Both the position numbers and the translations under genes were made by a program. Below the pieces are notes generated by a model, which worked only from the letters and a program-made list of their open reading frames with translations, had not been told where the DNA came from and did not search any database. A DNA stretch of 13,150 nucleotides from Albimonas sp036154955 (GTDB lineage Bacteria > Pseudomonadota > Alphaproteobacteria > Rhodobacterales > Rhodobacteraceae), in NCBI GenBank assembly GCA_036154955.1, contig JAYZWL010000087.1, forward strand, positions 1-13,150, given 5' to 3'. This document shows, piece by piece, positions 7,283 to 13,150 of the stretch; positions within the stretch are counted from its first letter, which is position 1, and every line of letters begins with the position of its first letter.

Positions 7283-7310
7283 GCGCCCCGCCGGACGGGA
7301 GGCGGCGCAG

Positions 7311-8258
7311 ATGCTCGAAATCGACCCCAGACTTTTCGCCAAGGAGGCGATCACGCCCGAAACCGCGGCCTTCGTGGCCGAGATGGAGGCGACCTTCGCC
7401 AAGCTGCCCGCGACCCATGAGGTCCCGGTCGAGCTGACCCGCCAGGCGCGGGAGGAGGGCCGCGGCATCTTCCCGCCCGGCGGACCGATCCCCGGCTCCG
7501 ACTGGCGCGAGATCAACGCCGGGACCGGGCGGGTGCGCGTCAGCCTGCCTCAGGGCGCGCCGAAGGGCGTCTATCTGCATATCCATGGCGGCGGCTGGAC
7601 GCTGGGCAGCCCGAAATTCTCCGACGTGCAGAACCAGCGGCTCGCCGCAGACACGGGCGCGGCCGTGGTCTCCATCGAATACAGGCTCGCGCCCGAGCAC
7701 CCCTGGCCCGCCGCCCATGACGACTGCGTCGCCGCCGCGGCCTGGGCGCTGGAGACGCTGCCCTTCGGCGACCTGCCCCACGTCATCGGCGGCGAGAGCG
7801 CCGGCGGCCACCTGAGCGCCGTGGTCCTGCTGGCCCTGCGCGAGCGGGGGCTGCTGGGGCGGATGAAGGGGGCGGTGCTGAACTACGGCTGCTTCGACCT
7901 GCGCATGACCGCCTCGGCCCGCAATTGGGGGGAGAAGGCGCTGGTGCTGTCCACGCCGACCATCGCCTGGTTCGCGGCCAACCTGTGCCCCGACGCGGGC
8001 GTGATGTCGGACCCGCTGGCCTCGCCGCTGCTGGCGGACCTGTCGGGCATGCCTCCGGCGCTGTTCCAGGTGGGCACCGCCGACCCGCTGCTCGACGACA
8101 GCCTCGCCATGGCGGCGCGCTGGGCGGGGGCGGGGATCGCGGCGGAGCTCGCGGTCTATCCCGGCGGCATCCACGCCTTCGACCAGTTCGACCTGGCGAT
8201 TTCGCGCGACTATCTCGCGCGCAAGTCGGCCTATGTGGCGGCGCGTTTCGCCGACTGA
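7311..8258 (+). CDS. HSL-family (alpha/beta hydrolase fold-3) esterase-like protein
   Basis: A 315-residue serine hydrolase of the hormone-sensitive-lipase family. The oxyanion-hole motif HGGGW is at 92-96, YRLAPEHPWPAAHDDC at 124-139, and the nucleophile elbow GESAGG has Ser163. The remaining triad members are Asp258 in GTADPLLDD and His288 in GGIHAF. All catalytic elements are intact and the length is normal for the family (300-320). There is no signal peptide, so a cytosolic carboxylesterase acting on short acyl esters is the default inference; the real substrate is unknown. The start is the ATG preceded by GGGAGG (7297-7302), eight bases away. The frame is open far upstream, but that part is low complexity and not family-like. 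It is followed by a strong hairpin (8268-8286) and then, 151 bases after its stop, by the RNA methyltransferase gene. Confidence 0.93.
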   Translation: MLEIDPRLFAKEAITPETAAFVAEMEATFAKLPATHEVPVELTRQAREEGRGIFPPGGPIPGSDWREINAGTGRVRVSLPQGAPKGVYLHIHGGGWTLGSPKFSDVQNQRLAADTGAAVVSIEYRLAPEHPWPAAHDDCVAAAAWALETLPFGDLPHVIGGESAGGHLSAVVLLALRERGLLGRMKGAVLNYGCFDLRMTASARNWGEKALVLSTPTIAWFAANLCPDAGVMSDPLASPLLADLSGMPPALFQVGTADPLLDDSLAMAARWAGAGIAAELAVYPGGIHAFDQFDLAISRDYLARKSAYVAARFAD

Positions 8259-8267
8259 CCCTGCGGC

Positions 8268-8286
8268 GGAGGGCCTCGCGCCCTCC
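8268..8286 (+). terminator. Candidate terminator hairpin after the esterase gene
   Basis: GGAGGGC (8268-8274) and GCCCTCC (8280-8286) form a perfect 7-bp stem with a 5-base loop, starting 10 bases after the TGA. There is no T-run, as is common in extremely GC-rich genomes. It would separate the esterase gene from the methyltransferase gene. Confidence 0.4.
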
Positions 8287-8409
8287 CCGCCTGACCCGCC
8301 TGCCCGCTCCCGGCGCCGCGCGTCGCCGCAGCCCGGCCGGCGCGCCTTGCCCCGCCCCGGCCCCCGCGTCATCACCGCCGCGCACCGCGACCGTCCCCGG
8401 AGACGACAG

Positions 8410-9654
8410 ATGACCCCCGCCGCCCGCGCCCAGGCCGCCATCGAGATCCTCGACGCCTTCCGGCCCGACCTGCCCGGCGGCGACCAGATGGACCGGCGCC
8501 TGGTGGCCTGGGGGCGACGGTCGCGCTTCGCGGGATCGGGTGACCGGGCGGCGGTGGCGGATCTGGTCTACGCAGCCCTGCGCCGCTGGCGCTCGCTGGC
8601 CTGGCCGCAATTCCCTGGCGAGACCGCGGCCCCCGCCGGCGCCCGCGCCCGCCTGCTGGCCCTGGCGGCGGAGGAGGGTTCGCCCGACCGCCTGTTTTCC
8701 GGCGCCGGCCACGCCCCGCCGCCGCCGACGCAGGCCGAGCGCGCCTGGCTCGCCCGTCGCGACGCCGAGGGGCTGACGCAGGCGCCCGAGGCGGTGCGCC
8801 TCGACCTGCCCGACTGGCTCGTCGCCCCGATGCGCGAGAGCCTGGGCGAGGCGACCGGCCCGGCGCTGGCCGCGCTGACCGGCCGCGCGCCGCTCGACCT
8901 TCGGGTCAATCGTCTTCGCGCCACGCCCGGGGCGGCGCGCGCGGCGCTGGCGGCGGAGGGGATCGAGGCGGAGCCGGTCGCGCTCTGCGGTCCCGCCGGG
9001 GCCGGGTTCCCGGCCCTGCCCGATGCGCTGCGGGTGACCTCCGGCGCCCGCGCGCTGCGCCGGGCCGCCGCCTATCTCGACGGTTCGGTGGAGATCCAGG
9101 ACCTGTCCAGCCAGGCGGTCGCCGCCTTCGCCGCGGCCCGGCCGGGGGAACGGGCGCTGGATTTCTGCGCCGGGGGCGGCGGCAAGGCGCTGGCGCTGGC
9201 CGCGGCGATGGAGGGGCGCGGCGAGGTCTGGGCCCATGACGGCGACCCGCGCCGCATGGCCGACCTGCCCGCCCGGGCCGAGCGCGCCGGCGCCCGCATC
9301 CGCAGGGTGGAGGACCCCGCCGAGGTTCCGCCCTGCGATCTGGTTCTGGTCGACGCGCCCTGTTCGGGCAGCGGGGCCTGGCGGCGCAACCCGGACGCCA
9401 AGTGGGGATTCGGGCCCGGGGACCTCGCGGCGCTGGTCCGGGTCCAGGCCGAGATCCTCGACCGCGCCGCCGACCGCGTGGCGCCGGGGGGACGGCTGGT
9501 CTACGCCACCTGCTCGCTGCTCGACGCCGAGAACCGCGCCCAGGCCCGCGCTTTCGCCGCCCGCCGCCCGGATTTCGCGCCGGAGGGCGAGATGATCCTC
9601 ACCCCCCTCAACGGCGGCGACGGCTTCTACGCGGCCCGGTTCCGCCGCACCTGA
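8410..9654 (+). CDS. RsmB/NOP family SAM-dependent RNA (cytosine-5-) methyltransferase
   Basis: A 414-residue Rossmann-fold methyltransferase. Residues 1-130 form a helical, diverged N-terminal region in place of a clear NusB domain. EIQDLSSQAVAAF (228-240) leads into SAM motif I, LDFCAGGGGKALALA (250-264). Motif IV is DAPCSGSGAWRRNPDAKW with Cys318, and motif VI is YATCSL with the catalytic Cys368. The C-terminal NGGDGFYAARFRR is the usual family end. Both cysteines of the m5C RNA methyltransferase mechanism are present, so it should be active. The target is probably 16S rRNA, by relation to RsmB, but alphaproteobacteria carry several paralogues and this shorter subtype has not been assigned from sequence alone. 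The start is supported by GGAGA at 8399-8403, six bases before the ATG. It is flanked by hairpins at 8268-8286 and 9677-9695, suggesting an independent unit. Confidence 0.92.
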   Translation: MTPAARAQAAIEILDAFRPDLPGGDQMDRRLVAWGRRSRFAGSGDRAAVADLVYAALRRWRSLAWPQFPGETAAPAGARARLLALAAEEGSPDRLFSGAGHAPPPPTQAERAWLARRDAEGLTQAPEAVRLDLPDWLVAPMRESLGEATGPALAALTGRAPLDLRVNRLRATPGAARAALAAEGIEAEPVALCGPAGAGFPALPDALRVTSGARALRRAAAYLDGSVEIQDLSSQAVAAFAAARPGERALDFCAGGGGKALALAAAMEGRGEVWAHDGDPRRMADLPARAERAGARIRRVEDPAEVPPCDLVLVDAPCSGSGAWRRNPDAKWGFGPGDLAALVRVQAEILDRAADRVAPGGRLVYATCSLLDAENRAQARAFAARRPDFAPEGEMILTPLNGGDGFYAARFRRT

Positions 9655-9676
9655 CCGACCCGCCCGCGCCGTCGGT

Positions 9677-9695
9677 CCGGCGCCGTGCGCGCCGG
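9677..9695 (+). terminator. Candidate terminator hairpin after the methyltransferase gene
   Basis: CCGGCGC (9677-9683) and GCGCCGG (9689-9695) form a perfect 7-bp stem with a 5-base loop, 22 bases after the TGA. It has the same stem and loop size as the hairpin after the esterase gene and likewise lacks a T-run. Confidence 0.38.
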
Positions 9696-9742
9696 CGACC
9701 GCCGCGGCCGCGGGCCGACCGCTCGCCGGCGGGTCCGCCTCG

Positions 9743-9762
9743 CAGGCGTTCGCGCACGCCTG
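9743..9762. repeat. 7-bp inverted repeat beside the cckA promoter region
   Basis: CAGGCGT (9743-9749) and ACGCCTG (9756-9762) pair perfectly around a 6-base loop. The right arm ends five bases before the TTCAAT element of the putative cckA promoter, exactly where the sequence turns AT-rich. It could be a second terminator for the methyltransferase gene or an operator for cckA; the sequence does not decide. Confidence 0.5.
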
Positions 9763-9767
9763 AAGGG

Positions 9768-9796
9768 TTCAATAGATCCGCTTTACAATTTATAAG
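9768..9796 (+). promoter_or_regulatory. AT-rich candidate promoter for the cckA unit
   Basis: TTCAAT (9768-9773) and TATAAG (9791-9796) are exactly 17 bases apart; the -10 matches consensus at five of six. An overlapping TACAAT at 9784-9789 could act as an alternative -10. The surrounding 50 bases (about 9764-9815) are the most AT-rich stretch of the window, in a region otherwise dominated by G and C. The implied start near 9803 leaves about 73 bases before the small ORF at 9876. No CtrA-type TTAA-N7-TTAA box is present. Confidence 0.5.
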
Positions 9797-9875
9797 TGTT
9801 TTCGATGTTGATTTCCCCTGAGCGGCCCGGCGTCGGCGACGCCGATCCGGCCCCGCCGCTTCGGAGGACGAGACG

Positions 9876-10022
9876 ATGACGCGACAGGTTCGGCATGGCG
9901 CGATCCCCTGGTCGGGGCGGGGCGTTCCGCGGCGTGACGCGGGGCGCCGTCGCCGCGGGACGCGCCGCGCGTCGCGGTCCTCCCTGACGGCGGCCGGTTT
10001 CGTCCCGGACGCGCGTGCATGA
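9876..10022 (+). CDS. Putative 48-residue leader ORF translationally coupled to cckA
   Basis: A 48-codon ORF begins with ATG after a strong GGAGG Shine-Dalgarno at 9863-9867 (eight bases away), the best ribosome-binding site in the cckA upstream region. Its TGA (10020-10022) overlaps the cckA ATG (10019-10021) as ATGA, the classical arrangement for translational coupling. By contrast, cckA has no good Shine-Dalgarno of its own just before 10019. The predicted peptide is very basic (13 Arg) with no domain I recognise. In DNA this GC-rich a 48-codon open frame is expected by chance, so the case rests on the ribosome-binding site and the overlap, not on the open frame. It may be a real small protein, a leader that loads ribosomes for cckA, or chance. 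Confidence 0.35.
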   Translation: MTRQVRHGAIPWSGRGVPRRDAGRRRRGTRRASRSSLTAAGFVPDARA

Positions 10023-12805
10023 CCAACGCGCCCCAGCCGCCTCGCCCGCCTGCGCCGGCCCCGGCCGCCGCCGCCGTCTCGGATCCGCCTGCGGGCCCGG
10101 ACGCGCCCTCCGCCCTGGCCGGCGGCGACGCCGGGATGGCCGCCGCGACGGCCCGCAGCCCTCGCAACGACATCGAGGACGCGATCCTGGTCACGCCGTC
10201 GGGAACCGCCACGCGAACGGACGATGCGGAAACGGCGACGGCGGCGGCCGGGCCGCCTCATTCCGCCTCGCCCGACGCGGCCGCGCCGCCCGATCCCGGT
10301 TCCCCGGGCGCAGCCTCGTCGGACTTCGGGACGTCGGGCTTGGGCGCATCGGGCGCCGCGTCGACGCGGGCCGACGCCGGCCCCTCCCGCGCGCCCCGCG
10401 CAGGGCCGCCGGCGCTGGTCGCGCTGCTGACGGGGGCGCTGGCGCTGACGGTGTGGGCGCTGGCCGGGGAGGGGGCGACGACCGCGCTCGCGGCTTTCCT
10501 CGTGGGCGCGGGCCTGGCGGGGGCGCTGGCCGGCGCCGGCCCGCTCGCCCGCGCGCTCGGCGCCGCCCGCCGCCCCGCCGCCGCCCGGGCGATGGAGGCG
10601 CTGCATGGCCACGACCCGGTCCCCACCGCGGTCACCGACCTGCGCGGGGCCCTGATCGGCGCCAATCCCGCGCTGCGCGCATCGCTGCGGGCGCTGGGGC
10701 TGGGCGACGGCCGCACCCTGCCCGCCTCCATCGAGATGCTGTTCGAAACGGCCCCCGGCGCCTCTCCGCCCACGGCCGAGGTCTACCGGATGCTGCGCCA
10801 GGCCCGCCTGCACCGCCGCGCCTCCAATCGCAGCCTGCGCTTCGATGGCGCGCCGCGGGCCATCGCGCTGGCCTGCCTCGCCCCGGACGTGCTGATCTGG
10901 CGCCTGTATCCGGAGCCGGCGGCCGACGCCGCCGCGCTGAGCGACGCGATGGAGATCGCCGGCCTGCCCATGGTGATGCGGGAAGGGGCGGCGCTGCGCG
11001 CCAACGCGGCCGCCCGCATCCTCTCGCCGGGGCTGGAGGCGCGGCTGATCGGCCGCGCCGCCCCCCCCGGCGCCCCCGGCGGCCCCGGCGGCGCGGCGGA
11101 CGAGCCGCCGACGGACCCCGACGGCGCCCCCCTGCGATGGGTGGAGATCCCGCCGCCGGCCCCGCGCGACAGCCCGGGCGAGGCCGCGTCCGACCCCGCC
11201 GCCGCGGCGGAATCGGCGGGGGAGGCGGCGGCGCGCGCCCGCCCGCGGGGCTGGCTGCTTCTGCCCGCCGAACGCGACGCCTCCGCCGGCGACGGAGAGA
11301 GCTTCGACCGGCTGCCCGTCGCGATCGCGCGGCTCGATCTCGACGGCGTGCTGCTGTCGGCCAACGAACCCGCCCGCCGCCTGCTCGGCCCCGGCGCCGC
11401 GCCCGGCGCCCGGCTTTCGGCGCTGGCGGAGGGGCTTGGCCGCTCGATCCCCGAGCGCATCGCCGAGGCGGCGCGCGGCCGCGCCTCCGGCCGTTCGGAG
11501 ATCGCGCGCGGCCGGCGGGAGGACCGGGAGACCTTCCTGCAGCTGTCGCTGACCCGCGGAGAGACCGGGGGCGTCCCCTGCCTGGTGGCCGTGCTCAGCG
11601 ACGCGACCGAGCTCAAGACGCTGGAGGCCCAGTTCGTCCAGAGCCAGAAGATGCAGGCCGTGGGCCAGCTCGCCGGCGGCGTCGCGCATGATTTCAACAA
11701 CCTGCTGACCGCCATCGCCGGCCATTGCGACCTGCTGCTGATGCGCCGCGACGCCGCCGACGCGGATCATCCCGACCTGATGCAGATCCGCCAGAACACC
11801 AACCGCGCCGCGGCGCTGGTGCGCCAGATGCTGGCCTTTTCGCGCAAGCAGACCCTGCGCCCCAAAGTCACGCAGCTGACCGAAACGCTGACCGAGCTGT
11901 CCCACCTGCTCAACCGCCTCTTGGGCGAAAAGGTTCGCCTGAAGCTGGAGCATGGCGCCGATCTCGGCCTGGTGCGGGTGGACGAACGCCAGTTCGAGCA
12001 GGTGGTGATGAACCTTGTGGTCAACGCCCGCGACGCCATGCCCGGCGGCGGCGAGGTGCGCATCCGCACCCGCAACGTCACCTTCGACCGGGAGTTCCGC
12101 CGCGACCGCGCGGTGATCCCGTCCGGCCCCTATGTGGCGGTGGAGGTGCTCGACAGCGGCTCCGGCATCCCCCCCGACCGCATCGGCCAGATCTTCGAAC
12201 CGTTCTACACCACCAAGAAGCCGGGCGAGGGCACCGGCCTGGGGCTCTCGACCGCCTATGGCATCGTCAAGCAGACCGGCGGCTTCATCTTCGCCGACAG
12301 CCCGCCGGGCGCCGGCGCGGTGTTCACCGTCTACCTGCCCCGTCACGAAGCGGGGGCCGAGGGCGCCGAGCCTGCGCCGACCGCGGCCGCGCCGGAGCCG
12401 CGTTCGGCCCAGAGCCCAGTCGACGGCGTGGTGCTTCTGGTGGAGGACGAGGCGCCCGTCCGCTCCTTCGCCACGCGGGCGCTGGGGCTGCGCGGCTACA
12501 CGGTGCTGGAGGCGGAGAACGCCGAGGAGGCGCTGGCCATTCTGGAGGACGAGGCGCTGCATATCGACGTCATCGTCTCCGACGTGGTCATGCCGGGGCT
12601 CGACGGGCCGAGTTGGGTGAAGACCGCCCGCCGCAAGCGCCCCGACGTGGCGGTGGTGTTCGTGTCCGGCTACGCGGAGGGCGCCTTCCGTCGCAGCCTC
12701 GACGGGCTGGAGGGCTTCGTGTTCCTGCCCAAGCCCTATTCGCTCAGCGACCTCTCCGCCGCCATCCAGACCGCCCGGGACAACCCGGGCGAAGCGGCGG
12801 CCTGA
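10019..12805 (+). CDS. cckA: Hybrid sensor histidine kinase CckA
   Basis: A 928-residue membrane kinase/phosphatase that sends phosphate through ChpT to CtrA in alphaproteobacteria. In order: an Ala/Pro-rich N-terminal extension (1-130); two close membrane helices (about 131-150 and 153-175); PAS-like segments (about 190-300, 305-345 and 428-530), with a disordered insert at 347-410; HisKA with VAHDFNNLLTAIAGHCDLLL, phosphorylated His557; HATPase with the N box NLVVNARDAMP (Asn669), G1 DSGSGIP (712-718) and G2 GEGTGLGLS (736-744); and a C-terminal receiver with acidic Glu809/Asp810, phospho-acceptor Asp855, Ser883 and Lys905. The QSQKMQAVGQLAGGVAHDFN block (541-560) is diagnostic of CckA. All active residues are intact. 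It is longer than CckA of Caulobacter (about 690 residues), owing to the extension and insert. The start at 10019 overlaps a small upstream ORF as ATGA; Met40 is an alternative but has no Shine-Dalgarno. chpT and ctrA are not in the window. Confidence 0.94.
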   Translation: MTNAPQPPRPPAPAPAAAAVSDPPAGPDAPSALAGGDAGMAAATARSPRNDIEDAILVTPSGTATRTDDAETATAAAGPPHSASPDAAAPPDPGSPGAASSDFGTSGLGASGAASTRADAGPSRAPRAGPPALVALLTGALALTVWALAGEGATTALAAFLVGAGLAGALAGAGPLARALGAARRPAAARAMEALHGHDPVPTAVTDLRGALIGANPALRASLRALGLGDGRTLPASIEMLFETAPGASPPTAEVYRMLRQARLHRRASNRSLRFDGAPRAIALACLAPDVLIWRLYPEPAADAAALSDAMEIAGLPMVMREGAALRANAAARILSPGLEARLIGRAAPPGAPGGPGGAADEPPTDPDGAPLRWVEIPPPAPRDSPGEAASDPAAAAESAGEAAARARPRGWLLLPAERDASAGDGESFDRLPVAIARLDLDGVLLSANEPARRLLGPGAAPGARLSALAEGLGRSIPERIAEAARGRASGRSEIARGRREDRETFLQLSLTRGETGGVPCLVAVLSDATELKTLEAQFVQSQKMQAVGQLAGGVAHDFNNLLTAIAGHCDLLLMRRDAADADHPDLMQIRQNTNRAAALVRQMLAFSRKQTLRPKVTQLTETLTELSHLLNRLLGEKVRLKLEHGADLGLVRVDERQFEQVVMNLVVNARDAMPGGGEVRIRTRNVTFDREFRRDRAVIPSGPYVAVEVLDSGSGIPPDRIGQIFEPFYTTKKPGEGTGLGLSTAYGIVKQTGGFIFADSPPGAGAVFTVYLPRHEAGAEGAEPAPTAAAPEPRSAQSPVDGVVLLVEDEAPVRSFATRALGLRGYTVLEAENAEEALAILEDEALHIDVIVSDVVMPGLDGPSWVKTARRKRPDVAVVFVSGYAEGAFRRSLDGLEGFVFLPKPYSLSDLSAAIQTARDNPGEAAA

Positions 12806-13150
12806 CCGGCCGCGGGCCAGGAACGCCGGTCGGGAAAGCCGGAGGGGAAGCCGGAGGGCCACGGGCCCGGGACGAACGCCGGTCACGCGCCCCCCTGAAC
12901 GCCGCGCCGGGCCCGGAGCACGGCCGGCAAACGCGGCGGCCGCAGGCGTCCGGGCTCCGGGCTCCGGGCCGCGGGGGCTGCGTCGGCGGCGCGTCGATGC
13001 GGGAGGGATGCGGCCTTCGCGCGAGCCGAGGCCTCGAAGCGCGGTTTGTTCGCCCCCGGTTTCGGGCGGCCCGTCGGTCGCGCCCCACGCCGTCCGGGGC
13101 GCCCCGCCCGATGGGCGCCGTCCGGCTCCACCCCCCCGGCCCCCCCGCGG
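12806..13150. other. GC-rich region downstream of cckA, no gene seen
   Basis: These 345 bases to the window end carry no convincing gene on either strand. Small direct repeats are present: AAGCCGGAGGG twice at about 12837-12858, GAACGCCGGTC at about 12822 and 12873, and three overlapping CCGGGCT-like units near 12948-12968. A GGGCC/GGCCC hairpin lies at 12856-12868. A frame open at the right edge cannot be judged because the window ends. Confidence 0.55.

Larger units (their letters stand above)
6016..7310. other. 1.3-kb GC-rich spacer without a convincing gene
   Basis: This is the largest gap in the window, between the amidase and the alpha/beta hydrolase. Long open frames exist on several strands but read as Arg/Ala/Pro/Gly-rich low complexity with no recognisable domain. 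The least GC-rich part is about 6350-6420. A minus-strand frame ending in TAG at 6467-6469 has a short coding-like tail (see findings). A 15-base direct repeat with a 24-base period lies at 6905-6943. A promoter-like pair is present at 7254-7282 just before the next gene. No tRNA or other structured RNA was recognised. Confidence 0.6.

Noticed and set aside
6537..7310. N-terminal extension of the esterase in the same open frame
   Set aside because: More than 250 low-complexity Arg/Gly-rich residues with no family similarity; a good Shine-Dalgarno precedes the ATG at 7311 and the resulting length fits the HSL family.
10019..12805. A new multi-gene defence or mobile system
   Set aside because: The intact genes are recognisable housekeeping, regulatory or metabolic families in separate transcription units. 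No nuclease, integrase, transposase, toxin-antitoxin pair or array accompanies them.
9608..12886. Very long open frame (over 1,000 codons) antisense to the whole of cckA
   Set aside because: It mirrors the cckA codons. In GC-rich genes with G/C at third positions the antisense frames lack stops by default. The reading is low complexity with no domain, while the sense strand is an intact, motif-complete CckA.
12822..12968. Short direct repeats downstream of cckA
   Set aside because: Units of 7-11 bases in GC-rich low-complexity DNA are expected by chance, and no higher-order arrangement is seen.

Overview
The window reads as an ordinary chromosomal segment of a very GC-rich alphaproteobacterium, most likely a Rhodobacterales/Paracoccaceae-type organism. 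The evidence is a cckA-type hybrid histidine kinase (restricted to alphaproteobacteria), a YdcH/DUF465 small protein behind an FNR-type operator, an RsmB/NOP methyltransferase of the CAGGGGKAL subtype, and strong G/C preference at third codon positions. No species can be named from this alone. I see no mobile element, tRNA, rRNA or CRISPR array.

Layout, left to right. (a) 87-326 (-) DUF465/YdcH protein and 550-1335 (+) a class I glutamine amidotransferase-like gamma-glutamyl-GABA hydrolase are divergent. They share an upstream region that holds a nearly palindromic FNR/CRP-family site. (b) About 1 kb follows with no convincing gene. (c) 2381-4162 (-) is an acidic RTX protein with 20 uninterrupted calcium-binding nonapeptides, probably exported by a type I system that is not encoded here. 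(d) 4603-6015 (+) is an amidase-signature hydrolase, divergent from the RTX gene. (e) Another ~1.3 kb spacer has no convincing gene. (f) 7311-8258 (+) is an HSL-type alpha/beta hydrolase. (g) 8410-9654 (+) is an RsmB-like RNA m5C methyltransferase. (h) 10019-12805 (+) is cckA. It is preceded by an AT-rich promoter-like island and a 48-codon ORF with a strong Shine-Dalgarno that overlaps the cckA start by ATGA.

The genes do not form one pathway. The regulatory centrepiece is CckA, which in alphaproteobacteria phosphorylates CtrA through ChpT and controls cell cycle, motility and, in Rhodobacterales, gene transfer agents. The three hydrolases (gamma-Glu-GABA hydrolase-like, amidase, esterase-like) are single transcription units without recognisable pathway partners. 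I did not find a clearly new system. The most useful leads are the cckA leader, the FNR-type operator, the RTX protein lacking an enzymatic domain, and the unusually large GC-rich spacers, which may hold decayed coding remnants.
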